Origin: Helianthus annuus | Lineage: Eukaryota; Streptophyta; Magnoliopsida; Asterales; Asteraceae | Direction of reading: 5' to 3' | DNA: 64,000 bases | NCBI RefSeq assembly: GCF_002127325.2 | Contig: NC_035444.2 | Span: 36,987,140 to 37,051,139, forward strand | In this document: one piece after another, positions 44,311 through 56,972 of the stretch | Layout: each line of letters starts with the position of its first letter | Numbering within the stretch: the first letter of the stretch is position 1 | Translations under genes and position numbers: made by a program | The notes under the pieces: generated by a model | What the model was told of the DNA's origin: nothing | Databases searched by the model: none | The model's input: only the letters and a program-made list of their open reading frames with translations

Positions 44311-44448
44311 TTTATATAATGATCATTCTACCTCGTTCCATCATGTATGTTTATACCTTAATAAAAACTACCTTTGGATTGTATGTTTATATAATGATCA
44401 TTCTACCTCGTTCCATCATGTATGTTTATACCTTAATAAAAACTACCT
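44311..44448. repeat. 75-bp tandem duplication
   Basis: TTTATATAATGATCATTCTA recurs at 44311 and 44386, with near-perfect identity through TAATAAAAACTACCTT. The second copy is incomplete. Confidence 0.9.
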
Positions 44449-44919
44449 TAATTATTATGCTTATTTGGATTGTGATCGACATCAAAAAACCGAAACATCG
44501 TCGTCTCCTCAATTGTTCTCTCAACGGCATGACATAAACGATAAGCAAACTTCATTTAAGATAATTGAACTCCAACCGGATTACATAATGTATTTTGGAT
44601 TTCTGATTTTGGTCTTTATTTTTTGTTTTGTTTGGAACCCTTACGTTTCTTGTTGGTTTTGTTTAGTTATAGTATGTTTTCTCAATTATAAAATTACCCC
44701 ATTTGTCCTTAGTAATATAATAATAAATCAATTCGCCATTTTTTAAAGATCTTAATCATACCCCAATTGTCCTCAGTAATACAACTAGTAGGGTGTACGT
44801 GTGATGCGGCGGGTGCGACACTTTTTCATTGCAGCACTCGTTTCTACTATTTTTCTTATTCGTATAATATTTATGATAACATTATTGTGGTAGATATATG
44901 TCATAAGTGTTACACATAT

Positions 44920-46290
44920 GCTAAAGTTTTGTTTTTAATATAAAAATTAATAATAAAAAAACAAAAAATATTACTTTTTTATAAAAACTAATAATCAAAA
45001 GATTAAAAAAAAAGATAAGTTGTAATAATTGTAAAGTATGTTTATTTTATTGGTTAAATTATAAAGTATAATTTTATTTTTTTTAAAGTTCATAACTTTT
45101 TCTAAATATCCACGTAGTATTTATCCAATAAATTTTAAGTTTAAAATTTTTGTTTTTTTAATAAAAAAAAAGTATTTGACTCATAAGTACGTTTTAGAGC
45201 TTTAACTTAAATTGTTAAATTTTGGTTTGTTACAGATGTAAAAAATTTATATTTTTATAAAATTTCAATTTTTTTATAAAAAAATAGGATGTTAAGAGTT
45301 TATATGTTTATTAACTTTATATCATACTAAGTTCAAATTTTTAGTTCCTAATTAATCTTATCTATATGAGTCTCTTTTTAACTTATAATCCCTAAAAATA
45401 TGCAACACAATCTACTATGTATCTAATTCTTTTAGAACTGACTAATATTATTTACAATAAAATAGTTGAACTTATAATTTCCAAAAATTTGCAACACAAA
45501 TTAGCATTTATATAGTAAATATTGTAAATTTCTGGACTATTTTATTTATATTACTTGTTATAAAAATGTTTATAAAAAATATTTTTTATAAAAACAAAAT
45601 GTTTTGTTTATAAATAAAGTAAAAAACTGTTTTACACATGTAAAGTTTTGTTTTTTGTTAAAAAATAATAATCAAATGACAAAAAATAAAAGATAAGTTT
45701 TTATAGTTGTAAAGTAAGTTTATTTTGTTGTTTAAATGATAAAGTTTATAATTTTATTATTTAAAGTTATAACTTTTTTTAAAGCCTATGGCTTTGTAGC
45801 TTAGTGGCATCTTAGGGATGGGATAAGGCTTCGGGACCAATAGGTCCTGGGTTCGATTCCCACAAGGGGGTTTTTTACCATATTTATTGGGTTTCCCACT
45901 GGATTGGTGTATAGGCATTATGCCTAGTGGAGGTGGATATGATCGGGTGGCTCCGCGGGTGGCACGATGATACTCCAGTGGTCCGTTAGTGATCCAAATT
46001 TGTCGTTCAAAAAAAAATTAACTTTTTTTTAAATATCCACATGGTACTCATCCAATAAACTTTAAGTTTAAAATTTTTGTTTTTATAAAAATAAAAAATA
46101 GTAGTTGACTCATAAGTACGTTTTACACCTTTAACTTTAATTGTTAAATTTGGTTTTTATATATAAAAAATTATATTTGTATAAAATTTTAAAAACAGTT
46201 TTTATAAATAATAGGATGTCAAGAGTTTATATCTTTATTAAATTTAGATTATAGTAAGTTCAGTTTTTTAGTTTAGCTTTAAAGTTTATT
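44920..46290. repeat. Degenerate tandem duplication, about 0.7-kb unit
   Basis: Blocks near 44985-45350 (AAAGATAAGTTGTAATAATT, AAATATCCACGTAG, CTCATAAGTACGTTTTA, AGGATGTTAAGAGTTTATAT) recur in order at 45655-46280 with many small changes. The second copy alone holds the SINE at 45784. The sequence is very AT-rich, and no gene is seen. Confidence 0.75.
45784..46017 (+). mobile_element. tRNA-derived SINE with perfect A and B boxes
   Basis: TAGCTTAGTGG (45797-45807) and GGTTCGATTCC (45850-45860) match the RNA polymerase III A and B box consensus. A non-tRNA body follows and ends in an A run. It is flanked by TAACTTTTTTTAAA-like repeats (about 45769-45783 and 46018-46033), which are low-complexity but placed right. 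It lacks the folding of a full tRNA. Confidence 0.8.
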
Positions 46291-46676
46291 GCTTTATTAC
46301 TTTTTAACTAAGAAAATACAAATTATTAGTTTAATATCCAGTTAATAACTGCAATATTTTTTAATTTCAGCTTGACTATATCTAACTGCAATATCTATTT
46401 ATTGCAACTTTAGGATATTAACTTATATAACTTCAATTGACTTGTAAATTCAGCGATATTAACTTTATTTTGATTTATATGGTCAATTATATTAACACCA
46501 AAAATAAAGTTCAAATATAAAATAAACCGTTATTCATACGTCTAGGTCAAACATAACATCTGAAAATGAAAAACAAAACATAAAAACACTTGGTAGATTT
46601 CATATTAGACTACATGAAATTTGTTCCGCTTCTAAATTGACACTCGAGATATTTTCAATCGGGTTTTCTGGTTTGT
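46291..46676. other. AT-rich intergenic, nothing recognised
   Basis: No frame, repeat or RNA signal visible. Confidence 0.4.
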
Positions 46677-47132
46677 TGTAACACCTCGTAAAATCACGAC
46701 CAATATTATAAAGACACGTGTCATGGAAGGTAAACGTGATATAAACTCGGATTAAGTTGAAAGATATATGGTAGGATTAAGAAGTGTCAACATGTTAATT
46801 AATACCTCTGGGTGACCTTCTTATAAATTCCAAACCTTAATATGTTTTATAAACATCTGATATATATATATTCAAATCCGGTTAACTAATGTGATGATAT
46901 AATTCAATTTGCAAAGAATGGATCCTATCTGAAATTACGATAATTCTCATTCAAAAACCTTCTTCAATAAGTCCAAGAACATTTAAGTGCATGGCATCTC
47001 TTTCAAAAGCATGCAAGGTCTGATTACATGGTCCCCTCTACTCTACTGGAAAAAGGCATGAGATTCGAAGTTATAAATGTTGCATGGTCAAAGCCTAAAA
47101 GTTTAAAAATTTTTGTCTTCTGGTCAACGGAT

Positions 47133-47280
47133 GCGGACCGTATGAGCCTAGGCTTACGGTCCGCAAGGACTGTAACTGGGTAAGTCAGTTCAGGGTTGGT
47201 TGCGGACCGCATCAGATTGGGCTTACGGTCCGTAAGTGATGGATGCGGACCGTATGAATTTTTGCTTACGGTCCGCAAGG
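47133..47280. repeat. GCGGACCGTA...TACGGTCCGC palindrome cluster in LTR-A
   Basis: Three pairs of (T)GCGGACCG(T/C)AT and GCTTACGGTCCG(C/T)AAG alternate, with 6-20 bp between arms, about 180-320 bp upstream of the TATA-like box. Confidence 0.88.
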
Positions 47281-47455
47281 ATGTCGCTGGCAGTGAAAAT
47301 GGACAGATGCCTGTTCCAGCCAGTTCCACCGCCTTAGTTGCATGGTTTTCGAATTCAGGGGCTGCACCCGTGGTATTTCATACATAGGGACACCTAGGAT
47401 TCATCAGAGATCACTTGTAGACTTGTGTGTAATGATCTTATGCAATTAAAATCAC

Positions 47456-47462
47456 TATATAA
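47456..47462 (+). promoter_or_regulatory. TATA-like box of LTR-A
   Basis: TATATAA lies at the position corresponding to TATAAAA in LTR-C. It is a plausible U3 promoter core. Confidence 0.5.
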
Positions 47463-49311
47463 GAACTTGAGGTTGCAACATTTTTCTTGCTCATTTAAAA
47501 ATCATTCTCATACACTCTCTAGAGCTCTCTGGACTTCAAGCATGCTTCCATCAACTCCTAATTCGTGCTAAGGACCATTGTGAGTGTTCTTAGCCTTCCT
47601 AATTCAAGTTTTATTAGTATAATGACCAAAAGTCAAGGTCGTCGTAATTAAGCCTTGACTTAGTGATTAATCACTAATGGTCCAGTCATTTTTCGAATTG
47701 AAAGAGGCTATGAGTTGGTAATTATGTGGGTAATAAACCCTTAAAAGGGCACCCTCTGATTTCCACTCTAACTAGGTCATTTGCCGGGTCAAACTTAATT
47801 ATAAAAAGTCAACAGAAAGCTATTTTGCAAAAAAATACATAATTAGCAATGTAGAAGCTATGAAACATGTTTTGACACTTATATAACTTGGTAATTAATG
47901 TAAGAACATGTCTAAGCATGTTCAATCCGACAATTTTGAGTTTAGGCTCGGTTCGGAACCAAAAGTCGCAAAAGTAGACTTTTGCTTTGACTTTCAGTTC
48001 TGACCCGATTTAACTTAGTTTAGACATGCTTTAGAGTTCCATTAGGACCAGGTTATAGGTTTGTATAACCCACTGAAATTATACAACTTGGTTCCTAATT
48101 TATCCGATTCATTTACATGTTTCCGTTATACGCCTAAAAGTTGACCATTATGCCCTTTTGACCTTAAAGCGAGATTTTTGAAAATGTGAGAGGATAAAAA
48201 CCTTTATTACTGATTTATAAATATGTCCTAAAAATTTGACATCAGTTTGAGGTCTAGATTAGGAGTTATGCTCAATAGCGTAAATTGAAAGCTTTTTTAT
48301 TAATTAAACGGCATATTTGGCATAAAGCCTATTTAAACTCAAATTTTTACACCAAACCTTTTACCCACTGATTTAATATAATATATCGGGATTTTTAAAG
48401 ATTTTTATTTATTTTTAAGTTGAGCATAACATTGGGTTCTTGCTTTAATTCAGTAATTGTCGATTATACCCTTTTTACTAATAAAATGAATTTTACATAA
48501 CATTTTGACACCGAACTTTTTGCTACTGATTTTATATAATAAATAAAGTATTTTGAACTTTATAAAGTGATCAAAAACTCAGATTTCCTATTATAACCCG
48601 AAAATCGCTTAAAACCGACTTTTACGCGTTTTAAACGCATAGTATGGGTTAAAACTATTTTTGGCATATAAGACTTAATACCTACTGATGTTTTAAGTAA
48701 ATTTTTATACTTTAACAGTAAGAAAAATTTTTTAACTCAGATATCCAAATTTAACCTTTAAAACTTATGTGAAATTACCAAAATGCCCCTACGGTGCATA
48801 GTTTGGTTATAACTGATAAATTTCGCTGTAACACCCCGTGTTATCGAATGTCAAAGTCAAAGTCAAAGGTTGACTTTTGACTGTAATTAGTCTATTTTAA
48901 ATTTTGTATTATGTGGAGTAAGTGTTGTCTAATCAAGATAGTCGAATGTTTAATCAATGCAATTGTTTAACGACCTTGAATAGCAGGAAGTAACGATGCG
49001 ATAAAGTTAATCAATCGATAACCAAGCTAACCGAATCATTATCGAACTCGAATTATGCGAACTTTGGTGTTGCTATACGTGTGTGTGTGCCTTATGTGTT
49101 ACTTGTGCGTGTTTACTTTATGTTATGTGTGTGGCAATCGAATCAAATCGAAACCCGAAACTCAATCGAACAATTGCATTCGAATCATCCTCCATTCAGA
49201 AAGTAATTTAAATAGGAAACTCTATTGTATTCGAATCATCCTCCATTCAGAAATCGTCGCCCAAACGCTCAAAACACGTTGCAGATCGAACAGGTTTCCG
49301 CCGACTGAACA

Positions 49312-50660
49312 AGCCCAGCCGATCGGACCGGCCGTCTGATCGAGCAGGCTGTCCGATCGGGATACCCGGCCGATCGGCCAGCCCTTTCTTCTTTTGGAGC
49401 CTATAAATAGCCCTGTCATTGTCATTCTTTCCACTTTTGGAAAGCTCTGACCGACCAGCTCGTGCTCCTCTTCTTTTCTCAAGATTTCTTCCGATTCCGG
49501 TAAGTTTTCACTCCAAATCTTGTACGTTTTTTATCAATACACACTTCTACACCTTTCTATCTTTCAAATCTTGTATTCTAACCGTGAAATCATCAAGATC
49601 TAAGTGTTCTAGGATGATGTCATCATGGTGTTCTTCAAGAACTTCATGTTTTGGCTTCATTCCACCAAGAATCACTTAGATCTAGCCGATTTCCACATTA
49701 ATGAACGAAGATCTATCTTGGATCTAAACATTTCACGGTGTGAAAGATTGAAAGACGGGTTTTCCAACTTTCTTTCAACTCTTTTACACTCAATACCGTC
49801 AAGCTGGTAGAAACGGAGCTTGAGTCAACTCGCCAAACATTCTAATGGATGGGAGATTCAAGATTCGGATTCTATCTACGAGGTTCACCAACTCCGGGTT
49901 AAACATCAAACTGCCGTTCCGAACCAGCTCACTGGCCGGACTTGGGTGATTCATGTCCGAGCAGGGGAAACAAGTAGGAACGAAGGTTACATGGTTCAAC
50001 TCGTTGTCAAACTACTTCAATATAATGTCAAATAATCAAAACAAGCCAAGTGTTAGACGACAGGCCGACCAGGTCAGGATGCTGACCGATCGGTTAGGCT
50101 GTCCGAACGAACAGCCCAACCGATCGGACAGATCAGCCGATCAATCAGGCCAGCCGATCGGCTAGCATATGGCCCCACATCTGACAAATTCATGAAGTAT
50201 GGTATTGAACGAAGTAATTTCCGATCGAACCATGGTTTGATAACATTACTGTTTGTGTCATGAGATATTGTACTTCAAAACTTAATCGATTTTCAACCCG
50301 ACAAGCCTTAGAGTGCCATCCGATCGGACATGCTGTCCGATTAGGTGACCACCTACTGAGGACTTGCTACTGAAGTGTCTAACCGATCGGATAAGCCGAC
50401 CGATCGAACGAACCGTTCGATCGACCGACCTGAAAGGTAGGAATACTTCAATGTTTTCAAATACTGCAACAAAAACTTCAAAAGTTCAAACCATCATACA
50501 CAAACACATCCTACACAAAGGAAGAAACAATTCACTTGAACAGTCTAACCGATCGAGCCTGCCGCCCGATCGAATAGGTTGTCCGATCGGATTGTCCAGT
50601 CGTTCGAACCAGTCGTCCGATCGAACCCACTGTTCGATCGACCAGGCTGTTCGACCCATT
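49312..50660. repeat. Dispersed CCGATCGG / CCGATCGA palindromes in LTR-B
   Basis: More than a dozen copies of the 8-bp palindrome CCGATCGG or close variants occur in three clusters (about 49318-49380, 50088-50162 and 50327-50643), irregularly spaced. Many sit beside CAGGCTGTCCGAT or CAGCC. Confidence 0.85.
49402..49409 (+). promoter_or_regulatory. TATA box of LTR-B
   Basis: TATAAATA in the context CTATAAATAG, immediately downstream of the first CCGATCGG cluster, is a typical plant TATA box. Confidence 0.6.
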
Positions 50661-50725
50661 GTCACTTGTTTCCATTTCCGTGTTACTCATCATTGTACCA
50701 TCGAACTATTCAGGCTAACCCTATT

Positions 50726-51365
50726 CAATTGCTCCTAAAGACCCAGTCTGACAAGATCACTGTGAGTATACTCGAACCCTTTTTGCTTTAGCACTTTTGG
50801 GTGTTACATACATTACTTATCTAAATCACATTCGAACACACAACGCAACTATTTGAACGCTAATCGATTCGCATGTATTACGTGACTAAATGAATGCTTG
50901 TTGTTATGTTTACACGTGGAATGCTGTCTACCTGCCTTAGCAACGTAGTACTATAGTTTGGACTCAGCACTCGTTCACACGGGGGTTGTTAAGGACAATT
51001 ACTTGCATGGATTACGATGGTAATCGTGTATTGCTAACTGTCTCGGACAGTCAACCCCCAGTCGTTGGTATCCATAGATCCATGTCGATAATTAGCATGC
51101 TTCGTTTTCCTTTGTGTACGTGCTGGTTATACGTAAACTATTCGAACTCTATTATGCTATTATCAAACTTGTATGCTCACCTTTACATTATATGTATTGA
51201 CTTTATTTTAACGTATGTGACAGGTGCATAAGATGTTTGCTTGCTAGGAAAGCGAGGCTAGAATAAAGTTCTAGAGGCCCCCAACAAATAGTTGTCTGTC
51301 AAGAACAAGCGTCTAGTGCATAATTGTCAGTAGATCTTGTCAGACTGGGTCTTTAGGAGCAATTG
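50726..51365. repeat. Perfect 33-bp inverted repeat in LTR-B
   Basis: The arm at 50726-50758 (CAATTGCTCCTAAAGACCCA and onward) is exactly the reverse complement of 51333-51365, with 574 bp between. It is longer than chance allows. Confidence 0.95.
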
Positions 51366-52044
51366 AACAATATTTATTTATGTTTTTATTAAATCTGAGT
51401 TGTCGGAACAGGATTAATTGACTAGTTGTTATCTGTAATAATATATTGTATTATTTGGGATACGGTATGGGATGTATCATTAAACTGAATAGTATTAATG
51501 TAACACCTCGAAAATTCCCGTCCAATAAAATAAAGACACGTGTCATGTGGGACAAACATGTCAGGAACCCGGATCAAATAAAGAGATGTATGGTAGGATT
51601 TTTAAAAAGGGGTGTCATATTATTAAAACACCTCTGAACGACCCAAATTTATAAATCCCAAGATCCTTAAATTGTTTGATAAACATCTTATATATTAACC
51701 GGTTGTTTCTAAATAAATAAGATTCCATCTTTTATACGGAGGTTGGACTATTAATAATGTTACTACAAGAAATTCTGATTTTTAATCCTAATCTAATGAG
51801 AGTTGGGAGTTGTTAATATAACTTGTTCAACTATTATGAGGATTCAAGACTTTCTTGTAATTTCCGTCACTTTAAAAAAATCCCACAAGAATCCAAATTG
51901 ATAGGGGGACATGTAAGAATCATTCAAGCATGCAATGGCTGAGCAAGAAGGTCCCACAACTGAAGAAGATGTCATGGATTAGGACTTGTGTGATTGCATG
52001 GTCAAGGCTTGAAAGTTTACAAGTTTATATCCTCTGACCATCGG

Positions 52045-52193
52045 TTACGGACCGTAAAGGTCATGGCTTACGGTCCGTAAAAGGGGTACCTGGGCGATTT
52101 CAGCAAAGGTCGGTTACGGACCGTAACTGTTTCAGCATACGGTCCGCAAGAGGAGCTTACGGACCGCAAGGCCTTAAGCTTACGGTCCGTAAG
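52045..52193. repeat. TTACGGACCGTAA palindrome cluster in LTR-C
   Basis: Six arms of TTACGGACCG(T/C)AA or its complement occur in alternating orientation within 150 bp, starting about 325 bp upstream of the TATA-like box. This is the same position as the cluster in LTR-A, but arm number and spacers differ. Confidence 0.88.
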
Positions 52194-52369
52194 GCTGTCG
52201 CTGGCAGCAGGTTTTGGACAGCTGCCTGTTCAGCCTGTTGCACCGACTTAAAATGGTGGTTTTTGAAACAAGGGTCTTGCTAGCAAGTATTTATCCTCTA
52301 GGGACACCTGGGGTGATCACACAACAATTGTAGACTTGCATGTCTTGATCTTAAACTCATTTGGTGCAC

Positions 52370-52376
52370 TATAAAA
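52370..52376 (+). promoter_or_regulatory. TATA box of LTR-C
   Basis: TATAAAA in CACTATAAAAGGG, with a transcribed-leader-like stretch following. Confidence 0.6.
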
Positions 52377-55065
52377 GGGACATGAGTTGTGACCATTTGG
52401 TCATTCATTTGTATCTTCACTTCTGGAGCTCCTGGACAGCTATCAAGTTTTCTTAGGCTCCATAAACCTTCTTAGGACTCTTGTAAGTGTCGTTAACCTC
52501 CTTAATCCATTTTAGCTTAGTTAATTAGCTAAAAGTCAAACCATCGTAATTAAGGTTTGACTTCGAGATTAGTCCATAATTACTCAGTTAAATCTTGAAT
52601 TAAAAATGCCTATAAGTAGGTAATTATGTGGGTATCAAACCCTTAAAAGGGTATTTCCAGATTCCCACTCTAACCATGTTAATTGTCGAGTCAAAGTACA
52701 CTTTAAAAAGTCAACAGAATGCTTAAATCCAAATTAACTCATAATTAGCAATGTAGGATACATGCAACCTGTTTAATCATTAATATAACTTGGTAACTAA
52801 TGTAAGAACATGTCCCAACATGTTCAACTCGGCAATTTTCTATTTAGACCCGGTTTGGAACCGAAAGTCGCATAGTTTGACTTTCGCTTTGACTTTCAGT
52901 TCTGACCCATTTTAGCCAAGTTTAGGATTGCCTTAGAGCTTCTATTGGACCTAGTAACATGTTAGTATAATCCCCTATGATTATACAACTTGGTTCATTA
53001 GATATCCTATTCACATACATGTTTCCGTTAAATGCCCATATGTTGACCATTACGCCCATATGTCCATAAAATGTGATTTTTGAAAATATAAAAGGGTAGA
53101 CATCTTAATTACTGAATTATAAATTTGTGCCTAAAGTTTGACATCAGTTTGAGGTCTAGATTAAGAGTTATGCTCATTAGCGAAATGAGAAGCTTCCTTA
53201 ATAATTAATTAGCATAATTAGTATATAGCCTATCTAAACCCAAATTTTATATCAAAACTTTTTACCTACTGATATATAATAATATTTTGGGATTTTTAAA
53301 GATTTTTATTTATTTTTAGGCTGAGCATAACTTAGAGTTCTAAACTTGTTTCGGTAATTGCCAATTATGCCCTTTTTGGCTATAAAATGAGTTTTATAAA
53401 ACCTTTTGACCTCAAACCTTTTTCTACTGATTTATTATGATAATTATATTATTTTGAGCCTTTTGGAATTATAAAAATTTCAGCTTTTCTATTAAAACCC
53501 GGAATTTGGCTCCAAATCGCCTTTTAGGCATTTTTACGACATAGTATATGTCAAAACTAGTTTATATATATAAGAGTCAATACCTACTGATATATATAGT
53601 AAATTCTATATTATAACAGTAAACTAAAGTTTGAAACTCAGATTTCCAGTTTTGACCTTTTTAGGCTTATGTGAAATTACCAAAATGCCCTTTCGGTGCA
53701 TAGAATGGTTATAACTTATGAAATTCGCATAAAATTGATACTATACTGTTATAACATAGTAAACTAAGTATATTTACTGATTTATTCAGATATATAACTC
53801 AGATTGCTAGTTTAACTCTTTTATACCCTTTTAAATGACCAAAATGCCCTTATGAGGCGTAATTTGAGTTTAAAATCATTTGGGGCATAATAGGACATAT
53901 CTTACTGATATCGCAACATATTTGGTGCATATTATCTCAGGAAACTTGTATATGAATTATATGGTTACCCGTTACGCACTTTCGTGTTCGGATCGGCTTA
54001 AGTAACTAGTTTACACATATAAGCCGAAACGGGTCAAACCATATCATCTTTGTCTTAAAATCCAGAATGTGTTTAGTTTACCCACATTATACAAGTCTCC
54101 AAACTTGTTGGGTCTAAATCACATTTCATTCCGGTTTTCACCTTCCTCGCGATTAAACCGTATTTATTCTTTGAAACTAACCGGTTTAAGCCTAGGCTAA
54201 ATTAAAGACCCGTTAGGATTCTAATAGGTTATTATTAAACCTTCGTTCCAGAATAGGGGACCAGTAAAAGACACTTGCATTTGCTTATTATGGTTTATAC
54301 TTGCTCAGGTAAATACTTTTAACTTATTTCCCCTATACGGGCTTGGGGTACGGTATATAAAATACCGCTTGGTCGGGCAATTGACCCTAACTCACTAGTA
54401 GTTGGGTATTATCAATGTGACCCGTTTGAAAATTGGTTTTGTTTGTTTTACGCCTTTGGGAGTTTAATGACCATGTCCCGGATATCCTTGGCATCATTTT
54501 ACGAAATGGCCACGACCTTGACACGCGGGTGTAGGCGTACACCCGACAATGTGTCCATATTTATTAAGGTATAACCGTTGGCTTCCCGCCGCGGATTTAT
54601 ACTATGTGGTGTGTCAGTTAACCTTAAACCTGGCACGAACCGGGCGACTGAACGCATAACGAACATGTATTTCTTTTACAAGATTAGATTTGATTAATTA
54701 TCCCCAAGTTATAAAAAGTTAAATTGTATTTACCAGTGTAAACTGACGTATTTTCCCCAAAAAGATTAAGTGCAGGTTCTACACGAAATAGGCTGGCTAC
54801 TCCTTAGCATCGTTAGAGTCTCGCAAACTTGGATGCCATTATCTGTTGAACAATTTTCTTCTTTTTATTTCGATATGCCTGTGGATCTGTTTCAGCTACT
54901 ATGTGATACTTGGATATTACATTATGTTTGGTTGAAATAAATCTATTTTATTGCTTCCGCCGTGCATTATAATTTGTGTTGTTTGACTATGATGATATCA
55001 ACTACGTCACGATACTCCCCCACCGGGCCCACCGGTGACACGTGGAGATTAGGGGTGTGACAGGT

Positions 55066-55079
55066 TGGTATCAGAGCCA
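55066..55079 (+). other. Primer binding site of element C (tRNA-iMet)
   Basis: TGGTATCAGAGCCA is an exact 14-base complement of the plant initiator tRNA-Met 3' end, three bases after the LTR. Confidence 0.92.
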
Positions 55080-55265
55080 ACACTGAGTGAATTAAACACT
55101 AGCCTTTTTGTGTTTAATCTCAGTGCACGAATTGCACATTCTTCGAGTTCCAAGTCTAGACATCGAACATAGGACAAACTCTGTTTTGTTTTGTTTTATT
55201 TTGGTCTTTTTATTTTTATTTTTTTATATGTTGGTCGTTATCTTAACCATGTTTGCAGGTTAAAA

Positions 55266-55440
55266 ATGCCGCCGAGATTTCTACGAGGACGAGGCAAAGG
55301 CCCAGTTACGGGTCATGATCACGAGGCCGGACCATCACACCGGCGAACACCCTCTATTACTATGAGTACAAGCCCGCAAGAACCGTGGAGACTCTATGTT
55401 GAGCCTGGGAGGCGATCAGTCTCTCTCAGTTCTTCGCCCT
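55266..55440 (+). pseudogene. Gag N-terminus of element C, interrupted by element D
   Basis: The ATG at 55266 opens MPPRFLRGRGKGPVTGHDHE, then AGPSHRRTPS and SPQEPWRLYVEPGRRSVS. This basic, low-complexity start is what I expect from Tekay-type gag proteins. The frame is cut after 58 codons by the LTR of element D. The rest of the element is right of the window. Confidence 0.7.
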
Positions 55441-55911
55441 TGTAGGATCGTGTCTCGACCCGAATGAGTCGTTCAGAGGAGTTTTCGTTAACTACAGGTG
55501 CGGAAAACAAGTAATCAACGTAGAAATAGCTTGCAAATCACTTTAAACTTCTATTTGCATTGATTTCTGACATTTTACTTTCAAATCCTGGACCGGCAGC
55601 ACTTCAGTACAGTTTTCAAGACCTATTCAAATGGTTTCGCTTATGAGGCTATTTATAGGGCCTGGAGATCCGCTTCAATGTACATGTCCGAATAAGCAGA
55701 CCTACATTGTACGTATAAGCGAACCTCACAAGTGACAAATAAGCGGATCTATTAGATGACATATAAGCGGACCTCTACCTATGTCACTATAAGCGAACCT
55801 AACTCTAAACACACATACAATATTCTGTTTTCTCGTAAAACGTGCCCTAATCTAACACTCTAATGCTAAGACTCAATCCAAGACGAAGTCGACAGATGTA
55901 GTGCACCAACA
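55441..55911 (-). repeat. 3' LTR of element D
   Basis: A 471-bp block, + strand TGTAGGATCG to GCACCAACA, abuts on its right a pyrimidine tract that is the polypurine tract of the minus strand. The minus-strand LTR begins TGTTGGTGCACTAC. Confidence 0.8.
55651..55658 (-). promoter_or_regulatory. TATA box in the LTR of element D
   Basis: The minus strand reads CTATAAAT in CCCTATAAATAGCC, well placed for a U3 promoter. Confidence 0.55.
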
Positions 55912-55923
55912 AACTCCCCCTCA
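55912..55923 (-). other. Polypurine tract of element D
   Basis: The minus strand reads TGAGGGGGAGTT, directly upstream of the LTR start TGTTGG. Confidence 0.75.
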
Positions 55924-56972
55924 GATGTTGACGGAGTCGTTCATCGAGTCTTTGACAATATCGTGACTTCACACCTTCAGTCTTGATCAGTCTCTGGGCT
56001 TCTCTCTCTCTATCTTCATTTCTTTCTCTTTTATCACCAACAAACTTCTTCTCTTGTATGTTGACATCATTTAAGATCTTCATCTCCAACAAGCACTCCC
56101 CCTCAAATATTGACTCTTCCTGCATAAAATCCTACCACAAACATAGATTTTATGATAAACTTTTAAGCATATAAATTATCACAAACACATCAACCAACTA
56201 GATCCTGATGAACCACTTGAAATTGTATCATGTTTCTTATCAAAACAACACACTCTCCCAAACCATATGTTCATCATGTTCAGCACTTAGAATTTTGAAA
56301 ATCTGTTCTTCAATATCAGTCGTCGAAAATCTTTTTGAGTTTTTCAAAAGTTATGCTAAAACACACCAAAAATCTTTTTGAATTTTCTGAAGGAAAGTAA
56401 ATGCAGAAATGAAATATTTACAGACAATATTTTGAGAGTTTGTGCAAAAGGATCATATCAGTTTTATGAGACATGTCACCAACACCGTTAAGCTTTAAAC
56501 ATTCTAAGTTCTAAACAATTTACCTAGATTGTCAGTATATTGATCCACTTTAAATTTTCACGCAAATTTCAATCGATTCGAGATACGATATTAATGTTTT
56601 AGAAACTTAAACTTAATTGTGTATCACTCCACTCTAATATACTCCTGTATCCAGATCCCAATGTTCAGTCTTACAGGTGAGTATACTACAGATGATATCT
56701 GTAAAGGGGTTATATGCGAGGGTCGTTAGAGCTCAGGTCGATACTTCCGTATACACAGAGAGATGACGGCTTCGACTTTTGGTGGGTCCCCTTTAGAGGA
56801 TCTTTTATTACAACAACAAAGATTATCAATTTTATTGTTTAATCAAATTGCTGAGGGCGAGCTTATATTTCAAAGTTTTTGCAGAAAGTATTATTCAGGG
56901 ACTAGGTCAGTACTTCCATACAGCAGAAGTCCCGGAATAATACCCCAGATATCACTGAGTATAAAGACCTAG
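55924..56972 (-). other. 3' non-coding part of element D, left of element E
   Basis: It contains no frame with pol or envelope-like motifs. The sequence resumes at 61938 beyond element E with the duplicated CCTAG. Confidence 0.5.

Larger units (their letters stand above)
46677..48826 (+). mobile_element. Truncated Tekay-like LTR (LTR-A)
   Basis: It starts TGTAACACCTCG and is collinear with the first 2.2 kb of LTR-C (51499): the ACGTGTCATG box, the palindrome cluster, the TATA region, the CCTCTGATTTCCACTC block, and finally GCCCCTACGGTGCATAG. It stops abruptly where LTR-B begins. The right part of LTR-A is not visible up to the window edge. Confidence 0.85.
48827..51498 (+). mobile_element. 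Second long LTR type (LTR-B), truncated at its 3' end
   Basis: It starts TGTAACACCCCGTG inside LTR-A and is cut by element C at 51499. It has a strong TATA-like box at 49402, many CCGATCGG motifs and a 33-bp inverted repeat. GGGTGTTACA at 50799-50808 could mark an LTR end. The sequence beyond does not resume LTR-A, so I treat the LTR as continuing to 51498. No coding frame of note. Confidence 0.7.
51499..55062 (+). mobile_element. Complete 3.56-kb 5' LTR of a Tekay-like element (LTR-C)
   Basis: It starts TGTAACACC and ends GGGTGTGACA, directly followed by a tRNA-iMet primer site, which fixes it as a 5' LTR on the + strand. It is homologous to LTR-A and LTR-G. The five bases before it, ATTAA, are the likely target site; the right-hand copy is outside the window. 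The element's 3' part is also outside. Confidence 0.9.

Noticed and set aside
44249..44746. 165-codon + strand frame
   Set aside because: It spans the 75-bp tandem duplication and AT-rich DNA, and the peptide is itself a simple duplication of low-complexity residues.
45797..45860. Possible true tRNA gene (perfect A and B boxes)
   Set aside because: The sequence downstream of the B box does not pair with the start to give an acceptor stem, and an unrelated body with an A-rich tail follows. It is a SINE head.
49312..50660. CRISPR-like array of CCGATCGG repeats
   Set aside because: Repeats are 8 bp, irregularly spaced and lie within a plant LTR. There are no unique spacers of constant length and no cas genes.
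50799..50808. End of LTR-B at GGGTGTTACA
   Set aside because: It would pair with TGTAACACCC at 48827, but the bases after it do not resume LTR-A and no 5-bp duplication is present, so I kept the boundary at 51498.
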